Positions 9,253-17,415 of a stretch of DNA of 64,000 nt are shown piece by piece. The notes under the pieces were generated by a model. That model saw only the letters and a program-made list of their open reading frames with translations. It searched no databases and was not told the DNA's origin. Both the position numbers and the translations under genes were made by a program. Positions within the stretch are counted from its first letter, which is position 1. Each line of letters opens with the position of its first letter. Location: assembly GCA_016191085.1 (NCBI GenBank), contig JACPPJ010000025.1, forward strand, positions 1 through 64,000, read 5' to 3'. Origin of the DNA: Acidobacteriota bacterium. GTDB lineage: Bacteria; Acidobacteriota; Terriglobia; 2-12-FULL-54-10.

Positions 9253-10371
9253 ATGGCTGAAAGTAAAAAGACAACCCTGCGATCCCCTGCCGTCAGGGCG
9301 AAGGTCTTCGGTGTTAAGGTCTACCGCGGCTTCGCCAAGCTGGGAGACCTAGCGGATATCTCCAAAGCGGACATCTACGATCAGAAGAAAAATCCAACAG
9401 GTACGCAACGAGACCTGAGTCCGGCACATGCTCGTGGTGCATACGAGTACGTAAAAAATAGCGATTTGGGCTTCTGGCCGGAAGTCTTTCTTTGTGCGCG
9501 AAAGAGGGATGTGGTGACCTTTCGGCCAGTGTCGCAAGATCTGCCAGATCTTGGAACACTCGAGATCGACTCGAAAGCGGTCAAGGATGGCGCGGAGATA
9601 GCGATATCGCGCGTCGATGGCAACCACAGGTTGCATTATGGAGACGGCAAAGAGATTGGTTACTCACGAGTTGAGAAACTGGTTTCGTTTTGTTTGGCGT
9701 ATGATCTCAGTCGAGAGGAGGAAATTCAGCTCTTTAAGGACATCAATGACAATCAAAAACCCATGAATACAAGCCACCTCGACAAAATCGAGGTTCGTTT
9801 GACCCCAGAGGAAGAATTGAAGCGCCGAAACCCGGAGCTTTATATCGCCCAACGACTGAACCATGATCCGGAAAGTCCATTTCACGGACGAATCTTTGAA
9901 GGGGGAAAGAAGCCGGTCGGTGTGGATATCCCGCTTCGAGGGCTGAAGACAGGCATCGAATACATGCTGAGCAGGTCAACACAATTACCGCATTTGGAAG
10001 ATGCGGAAGCGCAATATAGGGTTATCAGAAATTACTTCACTGCCGTCAAAAAATGGCAGCCCAAGCCATGGAGTTCGCCGAAAGAATATATCATGCTCCG
10101 TGGTTCAGGATTGTGGGCGATATGCTTCATCGGCGCTCAGGTTATTGACCGGGCGCTGCAACAGAATGAGTTCAAAGCTACGCAGATGCTTACCATCTTG
10201 CGTTCGGGGAAAGACTGGGATTGGGGGAAGAAGGGTGATTTCAAAGGTCTCGGCGGGCGAGGTGGTGCGTTAGAAATCAGCAACCGCGTAACGAGAAAGC
10301 TCCAGGATGCGAACCGCATATCCACAAAGCAACTCTTTGATAAGATTATGGCCGAGGATTCTAGCGACTAA
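9253..10371 (+). CDS. DGQHR-domain (DndB-like) protein
   Basis: A 372-residue protein with ISRVDGNHRLHYGDG near residue 125, a variant of the DGQHR motif, and downstream EEEIQLFKDINDNQKPMNTSHLDKIE, the conserved 'F-x-D-I-N-x-N-Q-K' segment of DGQHR/DndB-type proteins. DndB represses and helps set the DNA phosphorothioation genes dndCDE; isolated DGQHR proteins occur in mobile DNA and their activity is mostly unknown. No dndCDE genes are present, so this is a solitary member. I chose the ATG at 9253, which has AGGAAGG about 9 bases upstream; the ATG at 9244 directly abuts that site. It is probably translated from one mRNA with the preceding gene. Confidence 0.7.
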   Translation: MAESKKTTLRSPAVRAKVFGVKVYRGFAKLGDLADISKADIYDQKKNPTGTQRDLSPAHARGAYEYVKNSDLGFWPEVFLCARKRDVVTFRPVSQDLPDLGTLEIDSKAVKDGAEIAISRVDGNHRLHYGDGKEIGYSRVEKLVSFCLAYDLSREEEIQLFKDINDNQKPMNTSHLDKIEVRLTPEEELKRRNPELYIAQRLNHDPESPFHGRIFEGGKKPVGVDIPLRGLKTGIEYMLSRSTQLPHLEDAEAQYRVIRNYFTAVKKWQPKPWSSPKEYIMLRGSGLWAICFIGAQVIDRALQQNEFKATQMLTILRSGKDWDWGKKGDFKGLGGRGGALEISNRVTRKLQDANRISTKQLFDKIMAEDSSD

Positions 10372-10436
10372 ACAAGGTGAGCCGGTCCGGAAAGATTGAT
10401 CTCGCCATCGTTGGACAGAGGCAAGGAGTCGTCGTC

Positions 10437-10733
10437 ATGAAGAAAAGGTTGATCCTTTGCATTCTTGGTCTTTCGCTGCTCATAGGAGTTGGCTGTTCTT
10501 CGTCCAGTTCGTTTTCTGATCGCGATGATAAGGAGGCGGACACATCACGGGACTGCAGTGGACTGGAACCAGAGAATCCTTATTCCGCTGGCTCAGGGCA
10601 CTACGCTGGCTTTGAATGGGCAGAGCAGAACAACCCTGGTTCTTGCGGCGGCAACTCCACTTCGTTTATTGAGGGTTGTGAGGACTATCAAGAACAATTG
10701 GCTGCTTACGAGGCATGCTTGAACAAACGGTAA
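10437..10733 (+). CDS. Small secreted lipoprotein
   Basis: A 98-residue protein with a lipoprotein signal: KKR, a hydrophobic core (LILCILGLSLLIGV) and a lipobox ending GVGC, so Cys20-21 would be lipidated. The mature part is Ser-rich at first, then holds YSAGSGHYAGFEWAEQN and four further Cys residues that could form two disulfides. AAGGAG lies 9 bases upstream of the ATG at 10437. The mature domain is not one I can name. Its place behind the DGQHR gene may be coincidental. Confidence 0.7.
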   Translation: MKKRLILCILGLSLLIGVGCSSSSSFSDRDDKEADTSRDCSGLEPENPYSAGSGHYAGFEWAEQNNPGSCGGNSTSFIEGCEDYQEQLAAYEACLNKR

Positions 10734-10837
10734 AGCCAAGGCAACCGAAAAGACTGATGTCGTCATCGTCGGTGTGAGCACGGCCCGAGTGTGACCCCCG
10801 TGACACCGAATGGATACAGACGTAGAATTGATCTGGC

Positions 10838-11023
10838 GTGAAAGTCCGGGACGCGATAAGGCTAATCGAAAAGGACGGATGGGTGCTCAAGCGGACTCGC
10901 GGAGATCACCGGGTCTACAGGCACCCGACGAAGCCGGGGATCGTGGTGGTCCCAGGGCATCATGGCGCCGATCTCGCGCCGGGCACGCTTTCGAGCATCC
11001 TGAAACAAGCGGGGCTGAAATGA
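10838..11023 (+). CDS. hicA: HicA mRNA interferase toxin
   Basis: A 61-residue HicA: a small dsRBD-like fold ribonuclease that cleaves mRNA and tmRNA. The expected pattern is present: KVRDAIRLIEKDGW, then RTRGDHRVYRHP with the catalytic His24, and the C-terminal LAPGTLSSILKQAGL. The start is a GTG at 10838. Its stop overlaps the hicB start by four bases (ATGA at 11020-11023), the standard coupled arrangement. It appears intact and functional. Confidence 0.92.
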   Translation: MKVRDAIRLIEKDGWVLKRTRGDHRVYRHPTKPGIVVVPGHHGADLAPGTLSSILKQAGLK

Positions 11024-11226
11024 GATACGCAGTGGTGATCGAGAAAACCGAAACCGGCTACTCTGCCTACGTGCCCGATCTTCCGGGCTGCGTAAGCGTC
11101 GGTCGCACGCGACAGGAAATGGATCGGAACATTCGGGAAGCAATCGAACTTTACCTGGATGAACTCCGCGAGCAGGGCGCTCCGATTCCAACTGCAACTA
11201 CGGACGCCGAGTACATCGCGGTCTAG
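11020..11226 (+). CDS. hicB: HicB antitoxin
   Basis: A 68-residue HicB with the degenerate RNase H-like fold: MRYAVVIEKTETGYSAYVPDLPGC then TRQEMDRNIREAIELYLDEL. It neutralises HicA by direct binding. There is no C-terminal ribbon-helix-helix or HTH extension, so this is the short HicB type and may rely on other means of autoregulation. The start overlaps hicA, consistent with translational coupling. The toxin-antitoxin pair sits just upstream of proC at the edge of the accessory patch. Confidence 0.92.
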   Translation: MRYAVVIEKTETGYSAYVPDLPGCVSVGRTRQEMDRNIREAIELYLDELREQGAPIPTATTDAEYIAV

Positions 11227-11253
11227 TTCGACCGCGATAGAAACGACGCTAAC

Positions 11254-12177
11254 ATGGGACTGAAAATCGCGATTCTCGGAGCAGGCAACATCGGCGGTGC
11301 GTTGCTGGGCGGGATTGTGAAGAGCCATCTGGCTGAGCCACAAGATGTGGTGGCGACGGATGCCCGGGAAGAACGCCGCCGCGAGCTGGAAGAGATCTGG
11401 AAGGTCCGTGTGTTGCCGACAAGTGACAATCGGCAGGCTGTTGCGGGCCGTGACGTGGTGATCCTGGCCGTAAAGCCGAACATCGTGCCGAAGGTGTTGG
11501 AAGAGATCCGCGACGTAATCAAGCAAGACCAAATTCTTCTTTCCGTTGCTGCTGCCGTTCCCATCTCCTTCATCGAGTCTGTCCTCGGCAAACGGATGCC
11601 GGTGTTCCGAGCCATGCCGAACATACCGGTGCTAGTGGAGGAAGGAGCCACCGCCGTTGCCGGTAACCAGTTCACCACGCCGGAGCAGCGCAAGATCATC
11701 GAGAGAATTTTCGGCGCACTGGGGTGCGTGGTTTTTGTGGACGAATCGCAGCTCGATGCGGTGACGGCGCTGTCGGGTAGCGGCCCAGCATACATTTATA
11801 CGGTTATTGAGGCACTCATTGACGGCGGGAAGAAAATGGGCCTTTCACAAGAGGTGGCCACGCGTCTTACAGAGCAGACCGTGCTCGGCGCGGCCAAGCT
11901 GGTGCGCGAGACGAAGCTTCACCCGGCCGTGCTGCGCGATGAAGTCACTACGCCGGGCGGCACGACGATTGCCGCTCTCCACGAGCTGGAAAAACACGGC
12001 CTCCGTTCCATGCTCATCAGCGCCGTGGAAACCGCTACGCAGCGCTCCAAAGAGATCCGCGAACAAATCGTCCAAGACTTCTCGAAGCAGGCAACTGCCC
12101 CCGCAGCATCCAACTCGCACCGGAGCGGTTCCGCAAAACGGTCCACCAAGGCGCGCGCGAAAAAGCGGCAAAGATAA
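11254..12177 (+). CDS. proC: Pyrroline-5-carboxylate reductase
   Basis: Catalyses the last step of proline synthesis, NAD(P)H-dependent reduction of pyrroline-5-carboxylate. The Rossmann motif GAGNIGG is at residues 8-14. RAMPNIP and the family signature around ALSGSGPAYIY ... RDEVTTPGGTT are both complete. The catalytic core ends near residue 275. The last 30 residues form a basic Ser/Lys/Arg tail (KRSTKARAKKRQR) that most ProC lack and that is probably disordered. The gene begins 27 bases after hicB. Confidence 0.95.
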   Translation: MGLKIAILGAGNIGGALLGGIVKSHLAEPQDVVATDAREERRRELEEIWKVRVLPTSDNRQAVAGRDVVILAVKPNIVPKVLEEIRDVIKQDQILLSVAAAVPISFIESVLGKRMPVFRAMPNIPVLVEEGATAVAGNQFTTPEQRKIIERIFGALGCVVFVDESQLDAVTALSGSGPAYIYTVIEALIDGGKKMGLSQEVATRLTEQTVLGAAKLVRETKLHPAVLRDEVTTPGGTTIAALHELEKHGLRSMLISAVETATQRSKEIREQIVQDFSKQATAPAASNSHRSGSAKRSTKARAKKRQR

Positions 12178-12206
12178 GAAACCTCTACGAAGTTCCGAGG
12201 GCCGGG

Positions 12207-14108
12207 ATGCCAAAGACTTTTTTCGCAATCTCCATGCTGATTTCGATTAGTCTGTCTGCATGGGCGCAGCGGGCCGATGTCGCTGCGCGGCTCGGCTATC
12301 CTGAGATGGTTCTCTATAACGGCAAGGTCGTTACCATGGACGACCCGTCGTTTGAGTCCAAAGTCGGAACCATTGTCCAGGCCATTGCGGTGCGTGGCAA
12401 TCGCATTCTGGCAACAGGGAGCAACGCCGAAATCCAGGCTCTTGCGGGACCGAAGACCAAGTCCATAGACCTGAAAGGCAAGGTCGCATTGCCGAGCTTC
12501 GTCATCACGCACGAGCATCCCACAGACTGGGCGTTTCAGGAGCCGCGGGCTATGACCCACGTGATGCCCGACGGCGACCCGGTGATCCACATGTGGATGC
12601 CCAACATCGCTCCCAAACAGCAGCTCGCCAAATTCGAACCCATGATGCAGGAGGCGCTGCGTAAAGCCAAACCGGGCCAATGGATATTCCTGAGCTTTAA
12701 CTACGGTCCTGATTACGAGCACGCCACGGAAATGTCGCAGCTATTTGCGAAGAGCATCAGCAAAGCTTGGCTGGACCAGCTCGCTCCCGATAATCCGGTG
12801 AAGGTGCGAAACGGATTCATCACCTCATTCGTGAATCAGAAAGCCATTGACGAGCTGAAAAACGTGCATCCGAGTCTTTCCGTCATCAGCGAGGACGGCG
12901 GCGGCGGTGCGCTTCAGGATTTCCTCAAGTACGGCGGCGGTTTCAGCCGACCTGTAGAGCCGGACGCCATGTTCAAGGGCCGTCTGCCGCTGCTGGCGCA
13001 GGTCCTCAAGTCGGAACTGGAGTTGTGGGCCAGCTACGGCGCCACGGCATTTGCCTCCTCTCCGTATGCGTACAATAATCTGGCGGCGTTCCATTATCTC
13101 GACCAGCGCGGCGAAATGCCGGCCCGGTTCGCTTGGGGCTACCCTGGGCCGCAGTGGGATATTGAAACCCTGCGCATCCTGGCGAGCACCGTGAATACAG
13201 GCACAGACCGCCTCTGGATGGTTGGGGCCTTCGGCGCTAATGGCGGCAATTGCATGACCGTTCCGGAGCGATCCGACTGGAAGCTTGACCGTGAAGAGTT
13301 GCCCGGCCGCCGCGAGGGCTGCAACCTGAATCCGGGCTCGCCCGCGCGCAAACGTGTGGAAGATGTGATCAAGTCGGGGCTGCGCATCGCCACGATCCAC
13401 ACCGGCGGAGATAGAGATATTGATAACTTGATGGACGCCATCGAGGAGGCCAGCAAGGAAGCAGGTTTCACTCTGGATGAGATTCGCGCCAAGCGCCACG
13501 CTTTCGACCATGGTGCCGGAGCGCCTCGTCCGGCGCAGATTCCGCGCATCAAGCACCTGGGCATGATGGCCAGCCTAAACAACACGCTTCTATGGGAGCC
13601 GCCCGGCGTAGTTCCGAATATGACCGGCACATCGCTCATGGCCCGCATCTACGGCATCGAATACACAAGCTGGGTCTCACCGCGCAAGAGCATGACGGAA
13701 GGCAGCGTTATGACGGGCTTTGAGATCGATCGGCCGCTGCCACACAAGATTTTCTTCTTCCTGTGGAAAGGCATGACCCGCTACAACGACCGCGACCGAA
13801 AAGTCTACGGGCCCGGCGAAAGGACCGACCGCATTGTACAGCTAAAGGCCTTGACGCGCTGGGGGGCTTACTACGTGCTGCGCGAGAAGCTCATGGGCAC
13901 CTTGGAACCGGGCAAGTTCGCTGATTTTGTGGTGCTCGATCAAGATGTCCTGACCGTTCCCGAAGACCAGATCCCGGGCATCAAAGTTTTGATGACTTCC
14001 GTTGGAGGCAAGCTCGTCCACCTCACCAACGCTTTCGGGTCAGAGATCGGATTGACGCCGGTTGGCGCAACCACCTGGAAAGAGAACTTCCCGGAAGGCT
14101 GGAAGTAA
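12207..14108 (+). CDS. Secreted amidohydrolase (YtcJ-like metal-dependent hydrolase)
   Basis: A 633-residue protein with a signal peptide of about 20 residues ending AWA-Q. The mature part has the amidohydrolase start (MVLYNGKVVTMDDPS), a short beta-sandwich strand set (VQAIAVRGNRILATG) and a metal-site His pair in VITHEHP. A C-terminal return to the sandwich (GTLEPGKFADFVVLDQD) is the classic closing signature of amidohydrolases. This arrangement matches the YtcJ/amidohydrolase-3 group acting on C-N bonds; the substrate is unknown. It starts 29 bases after proC and may be co-transcribed. Confidence 0.85.
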   Translation: MPKTFFAISMLISISLSAWAQRADVAARLGYPEMVLYNGKVVTMDDPSFESKVGTIVQAIAVRGNRILATGSNAEIQALAGPKTKSIDLKGKVALPSFVITHEHPTDWAFQEPRAMTHVMPDGDPVIHMWMPNIAPKQQLAKFEPMMQEALRKAKPGQWIFLSFNYGPDYEHATEMSQLFAKSISKAWLDQLAPDNPVKVRNGFITSFVNQKAIDELKNVHPSLSVISEDGGGGALQDFLKYGGGFSRPVEPDAMFKGRLPLLAQVLKSELELWASYGATAFASSPYAYNNLAAFHYLDQRGEMPARFAWGYPGPQWDIETLRILASTVNTGTDRLWMVGAFGANGGNCMTVPERSDWKLDREELPGRREGCNLNPGSPARKRVEDVIKSGLRIATIHTGGDRDIDNLMDAIEEASKEAGFTLDEIRAKRHAFDHGAGAPRPAQIPRIKHLGMMASLNNTLLWEPPGVVPNMTGTSLMARIYGIEYTSWVSPRKSMTEGSVMTGFEIDRPLPHKIFFFLWKGMTRYNDRDRKVYGPGERTDRIVQLKALTRWGAYYVLREKLMGTLEPGKFADFVVLDQDVLTVPEDQIPGIKVLMTSVGGKLVHLTNAFGSEIGLTPVGATTWKENFPEGWK

Positions 14109-14265
14109 GTTCGCACCTCATCGAGCCGGCGTGGCGGGTAAGCCTTCGAGAAGAAATTTTTGAAACGCCTTACCCTGTGGCGTGATGCCGTTCCTTCATA
14201 TTCCGGCTCCTGAAACTTGATCTCTGCGATAGAATATGACAAGGCTCTCGGGAGGAGAACTGAAA

Positions 14266-15585
14266 GTGATTAATTCGTCAAGAATGTGCTGGCTGCTGCT
14301 GCATTTCGCCGCGTGTGTCATTCTGTTGGCCGCAACGGTATTGGCAAGCTCCGAAGCGGAGAATCTGCTTCATGACCCAGATCCTAAGGTACGCGAGCGC
14401 GCTATCAAGGATCTGGCGCAGGAAGACGAGCCGGCCAACGTGCCCACTATTGCAGCATTGGTGCAGGACACGGATGAAAACGTCCGCATGGCGGTGGTGA
14501 AGGCGCTCATACATTTGGGATCGCCTGCGGTTCTACCGCCGCTGCTCAAGGCGGTCCAAGACGGCATTCCTGAAATCCGCCATCTCGCCATTGACGGGTT
14601 GATAAACTTTTACGTCCCCGGCTATGTCGATATCGGGTTTGGAGGATTCTTCCGCAATGTCACCAGCAAAGTCGAAGCGCTTTTTTCCGACGTAGACACC
14701 GCCGTGATTGAACAGGATGTCAGCCCTGATTCGGACGTGATCAGGACTCTTAGCCTGGCTGTGAATGGTGCTCCCGACATGAACACGCGGGCGCGGGCGG
14801 CGCGGGCACTCGGCATTATGCGTTCTCACGAAGCCATCCCAGAGTTGCTGAAAGCTGCCTTCAGCAACAATGTGGATCTGATTCTGGCGTCTCTGGTGGC
14901 GTTCGAGAAGATCAAGGATCCCAGTATTGGTCCGCGACTGACCTTTCTGCTGAAGTACCCGCAAGAAACCGTTCAAGAGGCGGCAGCCAGCACATTGGGA
15001 GTATTGCGGGCCGAGGCTGCCATCCCCGATTTGCAGCAGATGTTCCATAACAGCGTCGACGATAAGGGCGTGCGCGCCGCGGCGCTCGACGCACTCGCGT
15101 TCATGCCCAACAAGGACACTGCTCCACTGTTTACAAAGTATCTGTACGACAAGGAGAAGAAGTTACGCGCCTCTTCGGCCCTGGGTCTGGGCAGGCTGGA
15201 AGATCCTTCCTACGCTGAGGCCCTGCTCAAAGCAAGACAGACAGAGAAAGACGCCAGCGTGCGGCTGGCTCTCGATTTCGCCCTCGTCAAGACGGGGAAG
15301 ATGGAATCTATTAGACCTCTTGTCTCAAGTCTGACGTCCCGCGTTCATCGCGGGGAGGCTCGCCCATACCTCATTGAACTCGCACGAGACAAGATCGTCC
15401 GCGGCGCGCTGCGCCCATACCTGTTTTCGAAGCAACCCGATATACGGCAAAACCTTTGCACCGTATATGGAGCCTCCGGAGACGCCTCATCGATTCCGGA
15501 CCTGGAGGTGCTGCTCCGAGACCGGAAGCCGAACGTGTCGGATGAGGCCAGCCGAGCCATCCGGCTCATCCGCTCCCGCACCTGA
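14266..15585 (+). CDS. Exported HEAT-repeat protein
   Basis: About 439 residues: an N-terminal signal peptide or anchor (WLLLHFAACVILLAATVLAS), then at least eight HEAT-like helical repeats across the whole length, for example DPDPKVRERAIKDLAQ and TDENVRMAVVKALIHLG. Such solenoids act as protein-binding scaffolds in the periplasm. I chose the GTG at 14266, which has GGGAGGAG 7 bases upstream; the ATG at 14236 would bury that site inside the gene. The specific partner is unknown. Confidence 0.78.
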   Translation: MINSSRMCWLLLHFAACVILLAATVLASSEAENLLHDPDPKVRERAIKDLAQEDEPANVPTIAALVQDTDENVRMAVVKALIHLGSPAVLPPLLKAVQDGIPEIRHLAIDGLINFYVPGYVDIGFGGFFRNVTSKVEALFSDVDTAVIEQDVSPDSDVIRTLSLAVNGAPDMNTRARAARALGIMRSHEAIPELLKAAFSNNVDLILASLVAFEKIKDPSIGPRLTFLLKYPQETVQEAAASTLGVLRAEAAIPDLQQMFHNSVDDKGVRAAALDALAFMPNKDTAPLFTKYLYDKEKKLRASSALGLGRLEDPSYAEALLKARQTEKDASVRLALDFALVKTGKMESIRPLVSSLTSRVHRGEARPYLIELARDKIVRGALRPYLFSKQPDIRQNLCTVYGASGDASSIPDLEVLLRDRKPNVSDEASRAIRLIRSRT

Positions 15586-15650
15586 CACGGAGCCGTAACC
15601 CGTTCTATCAAAACCGCAAACCTTCTCCAGGCATGGTAAAATGAAGGCGC

Positions 15651-16148
15651 ATGCCTGTCCAAGACGGGAACGGCGACCAATCTAATGCCGAGGTGGCGTT
15701 TTCTGACCAGTCGCGCGTAATGGCGCTCGATTGGGGGGACAAACGCGTGGGCGTTGCCATCAGTGACCCTCTCGGGCTGACGGCGCAAGGTCTCACCACG
15801 ATGGAGCGCCGAAATAGGAAGCAGGATTTAAGCTTTCTACGCTCGTTGGTTCGCAAGCACAACGTTTCGCTGATATTGTTGGGCTATCCATTGAACATGA
15901 GCGGCACCGTGGGCGAACGCGCTCAGCGAATTAGAGAGCTGGCGAATGAATTGAAGGGGGCTCTCAGGGTGGAGGTCCGCTTGTGCGATGAGCGGCTGAC
16001 CACTGTGGAAGCACACCGCGTCTTGCAAGATGCCGGCATAAAAGCTGCCCGGCGGCGCGAATCGGTAGACCGCGTCGCGGCGGCTCTGCTGCTGCAAGAA
16101 TTCCTGGACGCACAGGGAAGACATCGTGACCAGGGTGGCGACCAATGA
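15651..16148 (+). CDS. ruvX: Putative pre-16S rRNA nuclease / Holliday junction resolvase RuvX (YqgF)
   Basis: A 165-residue RNase H-fold nuclease. The three acidic ligands are visible: Asp in MALDWGDKRVGVA, Glu in LCDERLTT and Asp in ESVDRVAA. GYPLNMSGTVG, another family block, is intact. YqgF is needed for 16S rRNA 5'-end maturation and has been linked to recombination. The N terminus has about 20 extra residues before the first strand. Its stop overlaps the mltG start (ATGA at 16145), so the genes are coupled, a common neighbourhood. Confidence 0.92.
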   Translation: MPVQDGNGDQSNAEVAFSDQSRVMALDWGDKRVGVAISDPLGLTAQGLTTMERRNRKQDLSFLRSLVRKHNVSLILLGYPLNMSGTVGERAQRIRELANELKGALRVEVRLCDERLTTVEAHRVLQDAGIKAARRRESVDRVAAALLLQEFLDAQGRHRDQGGDQ

Positions 16149-17143
16149 TCTCCCGTGTTCTAAAACTGCTCGGCGTACTGGTTTTCCTTGTTGCCCTGGG
16201 CGCGGTGTGGTTTTGGAGCGATGCCAACACACCGTATTTGCACTCTCAGCCCCCGGTGGAGGTCGATATAGCACCGGGTGTAAGTTCGAGACAGATCGCG
16301 AGGCAGTTGCAGGAGGCGGGAGTTATCCGGCGGCGGTCAACCTTCCTGCTGATGCATTACCTCCGCCCAAGGAAGACGCTGAAAGCGGGCTTTTACAGCT
16401 TCGACCGCCGTATCCCGCCCAAAGAGGTGTTTAGGCAACTGGTGATGGGCGAAGTCGCCCGTCAGGAAGTAACCATCCCGGAGGGATACAACCGGTTTGC
16501 TATCGCTGAGTTGGTGCAGGCTGTCGGGTTAGTCGAACGTGAAGAATTCTTGAAAGCGTCAGCCGACACGAGTCTCATAGCCGATCTCTCCCCCTTGGCG
16601 CCCAGCCTGGAAGGCTACCTCTTTCCTGATACTTATCAATTCCCGCGGCATAGCGGGGCCGTTCCAATCGTCCGTGCCATGGTCAACAGGTTCCGGCAGG
16701 TTTATTCGGCGGTGCGCCCCCTGGACGACGAAAGATCGCTTCACGAGATCGTCACAATGGCATCTCTGGTCGAAACCGAGACAGGCAAGGATGACGAGCG
16801 CGCCGTTGTCGCTTCCGTTTTCTACAACCGCCTGCGGCTAGGAATACCGCTGCAGTGCGATCCCACTGTCGTGTACGCCGCTATACTTCAAAACTCGTAT
16901 CACGGAACCATTCGCCAGGTAGACCTGCAGTCTAATTCTCCTTACAACACCTATGCTTACGCTGGACTGCCTCCTGGACCGATAGCCAATCCCGGCAAGG
17001 CATCATTGTTCGCAGCGCTACATCCCGCCACGACGAAGTACCTCTACTTCGTGGCAAACAGTATGGGACACCACACCTTTTCACGAACGCTCGCGGAACA
17101 TAACCTCGCGGTGACGCTTTATCGGCGCAGCTTGCCTCGCTAA
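16145..17143 (+). CDS. mltG: Endolytic murein transglycosylase MltG (YceG)
   Basis: A 332-residue inner-membrane protein with one N-terminal transmembrane helix (about residues 7-24) and the YceG-like catalytic domain in the periplasm. It cuts nascent glycan strands and sets their length. The active-site segment ASLVETETGKDDERAVVASV carries the conserved catalytic Glu, followed by VFYNRLRLGIPLQCDPTVVY, the strongest family block. It ends shortly after FVANSMGHHTFSRTLAEH. Start codon overlaps ruvX. Confidence 0.95.
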   Translation: MISRVLKLLGVLVFLVALGAVWFWSDANTPYLHSQPPVEVDIAPGVSSRQIARQLQEAGVIRRRSTFLLMHYLRPRKTLKAGFYSFDRRIPPKEVFRQLVMGEVARQEVTIPEGYNRFAIAELVQAVGLVEREEFLKASADTSLIADLSPLAPSLEGYLFPDTYQFPRHSGAVPIVRAMVNRFRQVYSAVRPLDDERSLHEIVTMASLVETETGKDDERAVVASVFYNRLRLGIPLQCDPTVVYAAILQNSYHGTIRQVDLQSNSPYNTYAYAGLPPGPIANPGKASLFAALHPATTKYLYFVANSMGHHTFSRTLAEHNLAVTLYRRSLPR

Positions 17144-17415
17144 GCATCTGAACCAAAGTAGTTACCCCCGAAATTTTGTTCGTGAACCAGCCTCTTTTCA
17201 GCCGTGTAATTTGGCAAAGGACTATAATTAATAGGTCTGCTCCTCAGCTTTGCCAGCACGAAAAAAAATTTCGTGCGACCACAAAATATTGGGTACCATT
17301 CGGACCAATTACCCCTTATACTGTACCCGCCTCCCGGAGTTAAATGTCGCTCGGGAGAGCTGTGCGGCACTCTTGCAATGTTTTAGGCCGGAATAACTTA
17401 CAAGGTGAGGTGCAA

